From positions 1 to 14,609 of the forward strand of contig JAWOBA010000087.1 of assembly GCA_046498285.1 (NCBI GenBank): a stretch of 14,609 nt of DNA, given 5' to 3'. The position numbers and the translations under genes are program-made. Origin of the DNA: B33-G16 sp046498285 (lineage in GTDB: Bacteria > Desulfobacterota > DSM-4660 > Desulfatiglandales > B25-G16). Each line of letters begins with the position of its first letter. Position 1 is the first letter of the stretch. The notes below the pieces were generated by a model. That model ran no database searches and was not told the origin of the DNA. It saw nothing but the letters and a program-made list of their open reading frames with translations. Below are positions 1 through 7,261 of the stretch, in pieces.

Positions 1-1
1 T

Positions 2-400
2 AAATATCTGATCGATACAGAGGAGCAGGGTAAGAGACGAAAGACAATGCAAAAGGTTTGCCTTTCCTGTCATAGCCATGCGTGGGTACAGGGTCATTTT
101 TCTCGATTTGAAAACACGATCAACATTACTAATACCATGACCCTGACAGCGACAGAGATACTCCTTTCTGCATGGGAGAAGGGAGCAGCCAAAGGGCTTT
201 CACACAATGACAGCATTTTTAATGAGGCCATCGAAAAGAAATGGGTTGAGCAGTGGCTGTTTTTTGCCAATTCTACCCGTTATGCCTCTGCTATGGGTGG
301 AGCTGACTATGGTGTTTTTGCCAACGGTCGGTGGTACATGAGTAAAAACATTCAGGAGATGCTTGATTGGTTGCAATTCAAGCTGGAAAAAAAGAATTAG
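2..400 (+). CDS. HAO-like octaheme cytochrome c, C-terminal fragment
   Basis: The reading frame is open from the second base of the window to a TAG stop, so the gene is cut by the left edge; the ATG at 47 is internal, because the frame upstream of it (KYLIDTEEQGKRRKT) remains coding-like. The fragment holds one CXXCH haem motif (CLSCH), followed by the pattern SHAWVQGHF. A helical tail follows, with EKKWVEQWLFFANSTR, ADYGVFANGRWYM and NIQEMLDW. From memory this is the ending of hydroxylamine oxidoreductase (HAO)-family octahaem cytochromes, where the last haem is followed by a helical domain that helps form the trimer and carries the tyrosine that crosslinks to the catalytic haem. HAO-like proteins act in the periplasm or anammoxosome, oxidising hydroxylamine or hydrazine, or reducing nitrite. 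The fragment cannot show which activity this member has, or whether the crosslinking tyrosine is present. Confidence 0.75.
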   Translation, partial: KYLIDTEEQGKRRKTMQKVCLSCHSHAWVQGHFSRFENTINITNTMTLTATEILLSAWEKGAAKGLSHNDSIFNEAIEKKWVEQWLFFANSTRYASAMGGADYGVFANGRWYMSKNIQEMLDWLQFKLEKKN

Positions 401-452
401 GCTCGCAATGCGATTAATTATTTTTCTTTTACATTATTATTTCGGAGTTTAG

Positions 453-2540
453 GTGTCTGCTGCTGACCCGAAACCAAGAAGGGACCACAATCGTTTACTA
501 TACGAAAAAAGCCCGTATCTTCTGCAACACGCAGATAATCCAGTGGACTGGTTTGCCTGGGGCGAAGAGGCATTCCGGAAAGCGAAGAAAGAGGATAAAC
601 CTATCTTTATATCCATTGGCTATGCTACATGTCACTGGTGCCATGTGATGGCACATGAATCCTTTGAAGATGAGGAAATTGCACAGGTTCTTAACACATA
701 TTTTATCGCTATAAAGGTAGATCGCGAGGAACGCCCGGATATTGATACGATTTACATGTCGGTGTGCCAGGCAATGACGGGACGAGGGGGATGGCCTCTT
801 TCTCTTTTCATGACACATGAGGGCAAACCCTTTTTTGCAGGGACCTATTTCCCCAAATTGAGCCGGATGGGGGTGCCGGGTTTTATGGATATTTTAACGA
901 AGATCGCCTTTTTATGGGAGAACGATCGTGGCCAGCTTTTAGAGGCCAGTGAGAAAATTACCACACATCTCACGTCAATTTTAGATTCAAGCACATCAAC
1001 TGTTGCTCTGGATTTGGATATCTTACAAAAAGGCTATAAACAGCTTGAAATGAGCTTTGATCCAACGTGGGGAGGGTTTGGCACTGCACCAAAGTTCCCA
1101 ATACCACATCACTTAAGGTTTCTTCTGAGATGGCACAAAAGGAGCGGCGATTTGAGGGCATTGAAAATAGTGGAGGAGACCTTAGATGCCATGAAACGGG
1201 GGGGTATTTTTGATCAAATTGGCTTTGGTTTTCACCGTTATTCTGTGGATAGACGGTGGTTGGTTCCCCACTTCGAAAAGATGCTTTACGATCAAGCCTT
1301 GCTTGCCATGGCTTATATAGAAGCATATCAAGTTACTGAAAACTTGAAATATGCGCAGGCAGCCCATGAAATTTTCACCTATGTTCAGCGTGATATGACA
1401 TCCCCCCATGGTGGATTTTATTCAGCAGAAGATGCTGACAGTGAAGGCATTGAAGGGCTTTTTTATCTTTTTACTCCCCATGAAGTTACAAGACATTTAG
1501 GAGAAGAACAAGGTAGTCTTTTTTGTCGTTTTTATCATATCACCGAGAAAGGGAATTTCGAAGAGGGCCGCAGCATTTTGCATGTGCCCCAGGCACTCCA
1601 GGTCTTTGCGGAAAAAGAGGGGATGGATATTAGAAAACTTGAAAAAATCCTGGAGGATGCCAGAAGAAAACTCTTTGCTATCAGAAAAAGACGTATTCAT
1701 CCCCAAAAAGATGACAAGATCCTGACCTCTTGGAACGGTCTCATGATTACGGCCTTTGCAAGGGGATACCAGGCCTTTGGCAATCAAGCGTATGTGGATG
1801 CCGCCCGGAGGGCTGCCGATTTTGTCCTGAAAAACCTCAGAACATCTTTTGGCAGACTTCTCCGGCGCTACAGGCAAGGTGATGCAGCTTACCCAGGATA
1901 CCTCGATGACTATGCCTTTTTGATTGCCGGCCTCCTCGATTTATACGAGGCTACGTTCGAGGTATCCTATCTTGAGGAGGCTGTTCAACTCGATGAGGCA
2001 ATGATAGACATTTTCTGGGATAAGCAGGGCGGGGGGCTTTATTTTTCCGGACAAGGAAACGAATCTCTTATTATGCGAAGCAAGGAAGTATACGATGGCG
2101 CACTCCCTTCAGGAAATTCGGTTGCAGCCTTAAATTTTTTGCGCCTGAGTCGCATGACCGGTGATATCAAGCTCGAACAAAGGGCTGAGCAATTAATTAG
2201 AGCGTTCTCCAAACAGGTTGCAGACCAGCCCATGGCCTATACGCAACTCCTGATCGCCCTTGATTTCATGATTGGTCCGAGCCAGGAGATTGTCATTGCT
2301 GGAGATGCTACTCTTGCCAATACCCAGACTATGGTTCGCGCTATCCAAAGGAGCTTTTTACCCAATACAGTGGTATTGCTCCGATTACAAGGGACGGAGG
2401 GTAAACGACTTTCCTCTTTATCCCCATTTGTAGAGGCCATGAGCTCGATACATAATCAACCCACGGTTTATGTATGCGAGAATTATGCCTGTAAAGCACC
2501 CATAAAAGACATTGATGAATTAAAAACAGTCCTTAAGTAA
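453..2540 (+). CDS. Thioredoxin domain-containing protein, DUF255 (YyaL/SPATA20 family)
   Basis: This is a 695-residue protein of the usual length for the family. The GTG start is supported by a Shine-Dalgarno CGGAG at 444-448, five bases upstream. The N-terminal thioredoxin-like DUF255 domain spans roughly residues 12-175. It contains the conserved stretch SPYLLQHADNPVDW, the redox-type motif C60-H-W-C63 followed by HVM, and GGWPLSLFM. The remainder is an (alpha/alpha)6-barrel of the N-acylglucosamine-2-epimerase/six-hairpin-glycosidase type, with the characteristic GGFGTAPKFP, GGIFDQIGFGFHRYSVD and AEDADSEG segments. The family is widespread, including human SPATA20, but its substrate and reaction are not established, so no enzymatic claim is made. 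There is no signal peptide, so it is probably cytoplasmic. It lies 52 bp after the HAO-like gene and could share a transcript with it. Confidence 0.93.
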   Translation: MSAADPKPRRDHNRLLYEKSPYLLQHADNPVDWFAWGEEAFRKAKKEDKPIFISIGYATCHWCHVMAHESFEDEEIAQVLNTYFIAIKVDREERPDIDTIYMSVCQAMTGRGGWPLSLFMTHEGKPFFAGTYFPKLSRMGVPGFMDILTKIAFLWENDRGQLLEASEKITTHLTSILDSSTSTVALDLDILQKGYKQLEMSFDPTWGGFGTAPKFPIPHHLRFLLRWHKRSGDLRALKIVEETLDAMKRGGIFDQIGFGFHRYSVDRRWLVPHFEKMLYDQALLAMAYIEAYQVTENLKYAQAAHEIFTYVQRDMTSPHGGFYSAEDADSEGIEGLFYLFTPHEVTRHLGEEQGSLFCRFYHITEKGNFEEGRSILHVPQALQVFAEKEGMDIRKLEKILEDARRKLFAIRKRRIHPQKDDKILTSWNGLMITAFARGYQAFGNQAYVDAARRAADFVLKNLRTSFGRLLRRYRQGDAAYPGYLDDYAFLIAGLLDLYEATFEVSYLEEAVQLDEAMIDIFWDKQGGGLYFSGQGNESLIMRSKEVYDGALPSGNSVAALNFLRLSRMTGDIKLEQRAEQLIRAFSKQVADQPMAYTQLLIALDFMIGPSQEIVIAGDATLANTQTMVRAIQRSFLPNTVVLLRLQGTEGKRLSSLSPFVEAMSSIHNQPTVYVCENYACKAPIKDIDELKTVLK

Positions 2541-2604
2541 AAGATTGAATGGGGAATTTCCCCGCTCGGTACCCCCATCAACATAAGATACCCAAAAGAG
2601 GAAG

Positions 2605-3083
2605 ATAACACAAAGAAAAGCTATAAACATTACTATTATTATTGTGGCTTGCCTGGTGGGAGGCTCAATGGTCTTTGCCGAGATGCCGTGTCCGGACCCG
2701 GATGCTTTATGGGAATATATCACAAAGGATTCGGCGTATACGGAATGGTCTTTCTGGTCTGATCATCAAGGGATGCAGCCAGGCCGTGCACCTCAGGGAC
2801 CATTACACAAGGTCTATGGGAACAGCAGGTCGCTGAACTCAGCAGAATCTCCGGTTTAATATGGTGCTATTCAGGTAAAGGAAGATTATAGTACCTCCAG
2901 GGAGCTAACGGCCATAACCGCAATGTATAAAGTGCCTGAATATAATCCCAAAGATGGGGACTGGTTTTGGCGAAATATACACCAAAGGTCAGGGCAGGCC
3001 CTTTTGGTAAACCAAAAGGCTGTAATTGCCGCCACGGGACCAGGGCCAACAATGATTTTATCCTGATCCATGAGTTTCAATAA
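2605..3083 (+). pseudogene. Cytochrome P460-family pseudogene (monohaem c-type)
   Basis: Conceptual translation recovers a small exported cytochrome in two frames. The first part has a hydrophobic signal-like leader (codons from about 2617), then PCPDPDALWEYITKD, TEWSFWSDHQGMQPGRAP, a TAA stop at 2857-2859, and in the same frame YGAIQVKEDY, AMYKVPEYNPKDGDWFW. After TGG at 2967-2969 one base appears lost; reading from GCG at 2970 continues AKYTP, GKPKG, GTRANNDFILIHEFQ and ends at TAA 3081-3083. The expected haem motif reads C-N-C-R-H at 3021-3035, so the second haem cysteine is arginine. There is also no ATG start at the expected position (first ATG at 2668). P460-family cytochromes are periplasmic and several oxidise hydroxylamine or NO. 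Four independent lesions make sequencing error alone unlikely, so this is read as a true pseudogene. The family name is from remembered consensus. Confidence 0.75.
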
Positions 3084-3135
3084 AAGGGGGATTTACAAAA
3101 GAATCCTTTCATGCTCTTAAACCAAAGAGTTTGAC

Positions 3136-3452
3136 ATGCTTACTATACACCCTATCGTTCAATGTTTGGAAATATTGCTGACTTCATGTGTATTCTCGCT
3201 AGGGGTGCAGCGCCTTCGTTATCTTCATCTTCATCGTAAACCATTTTTCGTTGGAGGCGGCATGTAGCTTCAGGAGAAATAGCTCTCGGCGTATTGCTGG
3301 CCGGCATGGCAGGGGGTATTGCCATAGTATATATCACCTGGCATGGATTTTTTATAAGGGGTATTCAGAGCAAAGTCGCATTGATTATGGCTCCTCTTAT
3401 TATCTTTGGACTTGTGTCCGGGGTGTATATGAACCATATGAAAAAGAAATGA
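3136..3452 (+). pseudogene. Small membrane protein split by one frameshift (DUF4079-like)
   Basis: Two frames join into one protein of about 105 residues. The first frame starts at ATG 3136 and reads MLTIHPIVQCLEILL, then FSLGVQRLRYLHLHRKPFF, running to a TAG at about 3265. The second frame takes over at TGG 3252 and reads WRRHVASGEIALGVLLAGMAG, IAIVYITWHGFF, then LIMAPLIIFGLVSGVYM and a basic tail KKK, ending TGA 3450-3452. Together they predict three to four transmembrane helices with the early His-Pro motif and mid-protein RRH..G motif typical of small haem-associated membrane proteins of the DUF4079 type. The family name is from memory and uncertain. A single-base deletion near 3250 explains the break. 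Because it is one indel, a sequencing or assembly error is a serious alternative, unlike the neighbouring P460 remnant. No clear Shine-Dalgarno precedes the ATG. Confidence 0.6.
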
Positions 3453-3665
3453 AGGATTCCTCCATTTGTCCATGGCCGAATAGCCTTGCTGTTTTCATTT
3501 TGGCTGTATACTAGATTATAAGTGGCTTATGGGTCTACAGCGCATTCGAGTTAGGAGTTTGGATAGCTATTATACAGAGAGATATTTTAAGGGAATGATG
3601 GGGCATTTATCGAAGTGCCGTGATATTCCTAAAGAAAAAAACAAACCAAAGGAAGGAGAGTACTA

Positions 3666-4523
3666 ATGGAAAAACAGGCATTGGTTGATATGTTAAATAA
3701 GGATCTTACTGATGAGCATGCTGCCATCATACGCTATCTTGTGCATGGGTATATGGAAGGGGAAGATACACCCCTTGGTTCAAGTCTCATCTCTATCAGC
3801 AGGGAGGAGATGTGGCATATGCACTGGTTGGGGATGATTATTGGAGAGTTGGGGGGGGAGCCTAATTTCATGCCTGCACCCTACCCTCATGATGCGACCA
3901 GCAGGTCCACCATGCTTCAATCATATGTAAAATATGAGGAGAAATTGATACCTCATTATAATGAAGAAGCGGATACTATCGATAATGCCCATATCAAGCG
4001 GGTTCTCCAGAGAGAGGCCTGGGAATCTGCCATCCACGCACGGAAGTTTCAAAGGAAACTGGACAAATTAAGCCCTGAAGAAGCCGCAGGGCTTCCAGGA
4101 GAAGAAAGTGAATTACCAGGAGAATTACTGGATATATTGCAATCAGAAGTAACCAGTAAATATACAGAGATGCTCCAGCACATACGTACTTCCTGGCTCT
4201 TCCAAAAAGATGAGGTCATTGGATGGCGGATCATGGACCAGGCCATGGAAAAGATGAAGCAGCTGGCCCACTTTGCTGAACCCATTGCAGAGGATGGCGT
4301 TTCACCTACATTTAATCTTGGTCAGATTCAGAAAAGTCATGTCATTGGAATAGCCCTGAAAAAGGCATTAGAGGATGTCCAAGCTGACTGGGATCGGCAT
4401 ATACGATTAAAGGAGAATCCTGAGGTCAAGAAGCATTCGGGTCTTGTCATTAACCTTGATCTCACTATCAAGCAGGAGGAGTATCAAACCGCAGAACTTA
4501 AAGACTGGAGCAGGGAGAAATAA
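3666..4523 (+). CDS. Ferritin-like diiron protein with two tandem ferritin-like domains
   Basis: A 285-residue soluble protein with a strong Shine-Dalgarno (AAGGAAGGAGAG, ending at 3661) before ATG 3666. The N-terminal half (residues 5-135) is a four-helix ferritin/bacterioferritin-like domain. Candidate diiron ligands are E17 in helix A (LTDEHAAIIRY), E48-x-x-H51 in helix B (EEMWHMHW), a glutamate around 91-101, and E117/E120 with H124 in helix D (REAWESAIH). The C-terminal half (about 150-282) repeats the layout. LLDILQSEVTSKY aligns with helix A, and EKMKQLAHFAEPIAEDG..P.F aligns with EEMWHMHWLGMIIGELGG.P.F, with matching E, M, I, E, G, P and F. The histidine of the second copy is displaced by three residues, so its metal site may be altered. 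The likely role is iron or oxidative-stress handling in the cytoplasm; the exact reaction is unknown. The protein is longer than a single-domain ferritin. Confidence 0.8.
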   Translation: MEKQALVDMLNKDLTDEHAAIIRYLVHGYMEGEDTPLGSSLISISREEMWHMHWLGMIIGELGGEPNFMPAPYPHDATSRSTMLQSYVKYEEKLIPHYNEEADTIDNAHIKRVLQREAWESAIHARKFQRKLDKLSPEEAAGLPGEESELPGELLDILQSEVTSKYTEMLQHIRTSWLFQKDEVIGWRIMDQAMEKMKQLAHFAEPIAEDGVSPTFNLGQIQKSHVIGIALKKALEDVQADWDRHIRLKENPEVKKHSGLVINLDLTIKQEEYQTAELKDWSREK

Positions 4524-4539
4524 CGCATGAGAGGCTTAG

Positions 4540-4764
4540 TTGACAGTTTTTCTTAGTGCTATTTCTGATTGTATTATTGATACTGTTTTATCTTTTTTAT
4601 TATTCAAATTTCGAGATCTGCATCATATCTTTATCTGCCTGATAGGAAATATTACCTTTGTTTTTATCGGGGTTTTAATGGTTGCCGTGATTATATATCG
4701 GTTGTTGAGTGAAAAGGAAGGATCGATGAGGGAAGATCTCTGGGAAGAAATTCACATAAGGTGA
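4540..4764 (+). CDS. Small predicted two-helix membrane protein (unrecognised)
   Basis: A 74-residue ORF that would start at TTG 4540, with a reasonable Shine-Dalgarno GAGAGG at 4529-4534. It predicts one hydrophobic stretch near residues 3-22 and a second at about 29-57 (HIFICLIGNITFVF followed by IGVLMVAVIIYRLL), then a charged cytoplasmic-type tail (SEKEGSMREDLWEE). It lies 16 bp after the ferritin-like gene and 12 bp before the AEC transporter, so it would fit the same transcript. No family is recognised. The rare start codon, and hydrophobic codons that could arise from AT-rich sequence, make it uncertain. The downstream part from the in-frame ATG at 4678 looks most protein-like. Confidence 0.4.
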   Translation: MTVFLSAISDCIIDTVLSFLLFKFRDLHHIFICLIGNITFVFIGVLMVAVIIYRLLSEKEGSMREDLWEEIHIR

Positions 4765-4776
4765 CGGTAGAGTGCA

Positions 4777-5712
4777 ATGGATAGTATTGCTGTGCGAACG
4801 ATCTTGCCTATTTTTATTCTCATGGGCACGGGTCTCCTTTCAAGAAAAATGGGGGCGCTACAATCCGGTGATGAACGGGTACTGAGTTCCTATGTGTATT
4901 ATTTTGCCTTACCAGCACTCCTATTTATCAATTTAGCTGAAACAGCATTTACGAAGGAAACCCTCCAATTTATGCTTGCGGGGGTTATTCCCGTTCTCAT
5001 AATAGTACCCTTTTACTGGATTATTAGCCTGATATGGAGGTTATCAAAAAATACTCTCTATCTGCTCATTTTAAGTACTGTGTTTGGCAGTACAGCCTTT
5101 TTTGGTATCCCTTTTATCATGTTTGCCTTCCCCACAGAACAGGCTGAACATTTGTCAATATTATCAGTGGTTTCCATCTCACCAGTGAGTATAACCATAG
5201 CTATAACTATTTTGGAACTTTACAAACTTGAAAAAACAACTATCTGGAAAGGACTATACCAGGTAGTAAAACGGCTTTCAACAAACCCACTGATATTATC
5301 AATTCTATCTGGTATTGTAATAACCGTTATTGGAGTTGAAATTCCTGCTCCTCTATCAAAACCTTTACATATGCTGGGGAGCACAACTTCTATCATAGCT
5401 ATCTTTATGTTGGGGGTTTTTCTCTATGGAAGAAAATATACCAATATAATGAAGGCCTTTCTATTAAGTTTACTGAGGATAATACTCTTACCGATAGTAG
5501 CATTGTTAATCACAGGAATGATTAATCTCCCTGACATGGAAAGAACGGTATTAATACTTATGCATAGCGTACCTGTTGCTATTTCTATGATCATTCTTAG
5601 CGAACGGTATGGATTTTATAAGGAGATAATTGCCGCTCTTATTATGGTTTCATCAATTGGGGCGGCAGTATATTTGAACGTCTGGCTTTGGATATTAAAA
5701 CATAGTTTGTAA
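4777..5712 (+). CDS. AEC (auxin efflux carrier) family transporter
   Basis: A 311-residue, almost entirely hydrophobic protein with about ten transmembrane helices in two five-helix halves, which is the usual AEC size and architecture. Family-typical features are the N-terminal PIFILMGTGLLSRKMG, then the helix-breaking segment YYFALPALLFINLAE, and in the second half LSTNPLILSILSGIVI, PLHMLGSTTSIIAIFMLG, and a final half rich in small and aliphatic residues. Bacterial AEC proteins (MdcF/MleP-like) move small organic anions such as malate or malonate across the inner membrane; the substrate here cannot be deduced. The Shine-Dalgarno is weak (GGTAGAG before the ATG). The gene lies 24 bp upstream of a CBS/ACT-domain protein, which suggests linked expression and perhaps ligand-dependent control. 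Confidence 0.88.
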   Translation: MDSIAVRTILPIFILMGTGLLSRKMGALQSGDERVLSSYVYYFALPALLFINLAETAFTKETLQFMLAGVIPVLIIVPFYWIISLIWRLSKNTLYLLILSTVFGSTAFFGIPFIMFAFPTEQAEHLSILSVVSISPVSITIAITILELYKLEKTTIWKGLYQVVKRLSTNPLILSILSGIVITVIGVEIPAPLSKPLHMLGSTTSIIAIFMLGVFLYGRKYTNIMKAFLLSLLRIILLPIVALLITGMINLPDMERTVLILMHSVPVAISMIILSERYGFYKEIIAALIMVSSIGAAVYLNVWLWILKHSL

Positions 5713-5736
5713 CCATTATAACAACAGGAGGGAAAA

Positions 5737-6375
5737 ATGAGAGTACGAGATTTTATGAGCACAAATGTGGTAACCGTTGATGAAAAAACATTAATTGATG
5801 ATGCCAAAAAAATAATGGAGGCCCATAAGATCAGAAGGCTGCCGGTGATGAAAAAGGATAAACTGGTCGGTCTCGTTACTATGCACATGCTGTTAGAGGC
5901 CGCGCCTTCACCTGCGACATCTTTTAGCATCCATGAATTACACTATATTTTGGCCAAGATGACCGTTAAAGAGATCATGATTAAGGATCCTGATACTATT
6001 TCCCCTGATATGCCGGCTGAAGAGGCCCTGGAATTAGGGCAGGAAAAGGGCTATGGAGCCTTTCCAGTAATGGAAAACAACAGACTTGTCGGCATGGTTA
6101 CTGAGTCAGACATTGTAAGGATGATGACACGGGTCTTGGGAGTAAAGGCAAAGGGCAAGAGGATAAGCATCAAGACTTCTAACGACTTTGGTAACATGAA
6201 AGAGATCCTGGAAATCCTTGATAAGCATAAAACAGTGTTGTTGAGCATGATGACTCTTCCCCCTGAGGAAGGGGGGGAGGATTGGCTGATAATTTTACGA
6301 TTAAAAACTGAAGATGCTGGCCCGATAGCCGAGGAGTTAAAATCCTCTGGTTTCAGCGTTAACTATGTGGGGTAG
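5737..6375 (+). CDS. CBS-pair protein with C-terminal ACT-like domain (AcuB-like)
   Basis: A 212-residue protein with an excellent Shine-Dalgarno (AGGAGGG) before the ATG. CBS domain 1 covers residues 1-55 (MRVRDFMSTN, KIRRLPVMKKDKLVGLVT) and CBS domain 2 covers 76-134 (VKEIMIKDPDTISP, GYGAFPVMENNRLVGMVTESDI). Residues about 142-212 form an ACT-like alpha/beta unit (KRISIKTSND, EILEILDKH, ELKSSGFSVNYVG). CBS pairs bind adenine nucleotides, and ACT domains bind amino acids or similar small ligands. The same arrangement occurs in AcuB-type proteins of the acetoin utilisation literature, but there is no acu context here, so no symbol is given. It is probably a cytoplasmic energy or metabolite sensor. 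It sits directly behind the AEC transporter gene, which is the most likely functional partner, although that is inference from spacing only. Confidence 0.9.
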   Translation: MRVRDFMSTNVVTVDEKTLIDDAKKIMEAHKIRRLPVMKKDKLVGLVTMHMLLEAAPSPATSFSIHELHYILAKMTVKEIMIKDPDTISPDMPAEEALELGQEKGYGAFPVMENNRLVGMVTESDIVRMMTRVLGVKAKGKRISIKTSNDFGNMKEILEILDKHKTVLLSMMTLPPEEGGEDWLIILRLKTEDAGPIAEELKSSGFSVNYVG

Positions 6376-6469
6376 GATTTTTCTCAGACAGTAATATACT
6401 TGAACATAGTAATCGGATATAGTAAATATATTGATTGCGTAAAAAGAATGCCACGGGAAAGGAGGTCCT

Positions 6470-6703
6470 ATGAAGGGTTTTGAGTATGAAGTTACAAAGC
6501 ACCCAGCGGAAGCCTTCAAGCAAATTATTTACTTTTGCACACAAACGGGACAATGCAGCCTGGATGAGGTTTCGGGTGATCAGACAGAGATCCTCACTAA
6601 CATGTTAAATGAAAAGGGAAAACAGGGCTGGGAGTTGGTACAGATTTCTTTTGGCAAAGAAGGTTTAATGGCCTTTTGGAAGCGCAATCTTAAGGCACTA
6701 TAG
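6470..6703 (+). CDS. DUF4177 domain protein
   Basis: A 77-residue protein with a near-perfect Shine-Dalgarno (AAAGGAGGT, 6458-6466) upstream of ATG 6470. It begins KGFEYEVTKHP and ends with the DUF4177 hallmark: a helix LTNMLNEKGKQGWELVQI followed by a strand and basic tail AFWKRNL. In this family the motif is LN..G..GWELV followed by an aromatic/basic strand. Function is unknown; these are small soluble proteins often encoded as single genes or next to membrane or stress genes. Two cysteines (in FCTQTGQCS) in the middle insert are not a recognised metal motif. The gene is 94 bp after the CBS/ACT gene and 58 bp before element copy 1, so it may close that transcription unit. Confidence 0.8.
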   Translation: MKGFEYEVTKHPAEAFKQIIYFCTQTGQCSLDEVSGDQTEILTNMLNEKGKQGWELVQISFGKEGLMAFWKRNLKAL

Positions 6704-6761
6704 GGAGAAGGAAAATATAACAATATCGGGTTAGACGTAAACCCAAAATCGGGAACAATAT

Positions 6762-6984
6762 GAGACCTTTGAAAAACCCGGCGATTTTCATCATCCTCAA
6801 AAAGACAATGGACTTTTTTGAAGTGACTGGTGGCCTCCGGCTCGTAGAGCCTCCCGCTCGGAGAGAAGGGTGCTGAAAAGACCAACCCGGGAGCCTCGGC
6901 CTCCGGCCCGGAGGGCCTACACCCCGGAGGGAACTGAAAAAAAGCCCATCGTCTTTAGATCAATAGGGGTTATGCAAAGGTCTC
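6762..6984 (+). mobile_element. MITE-like inverted-terminal-repeat element, copy 1 (223 bp)
   Basis: The left end is GAGACCTTTGAAAAACCC and the right end is the near inverse, GGGTTATGCAAAGGTCTC-like (GAGACCTTTGCATAACCCC on the other strand). A second, inner inverted pair is present: AAAAGACAATGGACTTTTTT near 6800-6820 against AAAAAAAGCCCATCGTCTTT near 6937-6958. The interior has GC-rich hairpins such as GGCCTCCGG..CGGAGGGCC (6898-6917). There is no coding capacity for a transposase. A 2-bp AT flanks both sides and could be a target duplication. It is called MITE-like because two further copies are present in this window (8001 and 14005); no parent insertion sequence is visible. Confidence 0.75.
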
Positions 6985-6999
6985 ATAGGAAACGACAGA

Positions 7000-7184
7000 T
7001 CAACATCTCTATTGATGTCCCAAAGATATCAGGGCACTAGGTCAGTATTCCCCATGAGGGAACGCTGTTCGTTTCTGTGGAGTCCTACGTTTTTCGGGAT
7101 GGATGGGCTGGTGTTATGGAATTAAGATTCAAAAAAGAAAAGGCTCACCAATTTCATGACGTTTTGAAATCCATTGATGCCTGA
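7000..7184 (+). pseudogene. Probable gene remnant between element copy 1 and the Dph6-type gene
   Basis: One frame carries protein-like sequence on either side of an in-frame TAG (7038-7040). Before it stands RQINISIDVPKISGH. After it come VSIPHEGTLFVSVESYVF, RDGWAGVMELRFKKEKAH and FHDVLKSIDA, ending TGA 7182-7184. The alternation of charged and hydrophobic residues looks like real coding sequence, and no ATG opens the frame until MELRF near the end. The family is not recognised. It may be the 3' remainder of a gene whose 5' part was lost when the element at 6762-6984 inserted or recombined. Nothing else is seen in the 6985-7261 gap. Confidence 0.35.
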
Positions 7185-7261
7185 CCGTATCAACGCGGAC
7201 TGGCAATTCCGCTGAGCTCCATTGCCGCCGGTGTGCTTGCTCGTTACCCGGAGAAAACACA

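Noticed and set aside
47..400. ATG at 47 as the true start of a short monohaem cytochrome
   Set aside because: The frame is open and protein-like to the left window edge, and the residues match the C-terminal end of HAO-family proteins rather than a complete small protein.
970..1877. Minus-strand ORFs of 75-126 codons inside the DUF255 gene
   Set aside because: They are antisense to a clearly conserved coding frame and show no domain features.
2552..2566. Palindrome GGGGAATTTCCCC after the DUF255 gene
   Set aside because: The usable stem is about five pairs with a three-base loop and no T-tract; chance or a weak structure is as likely.
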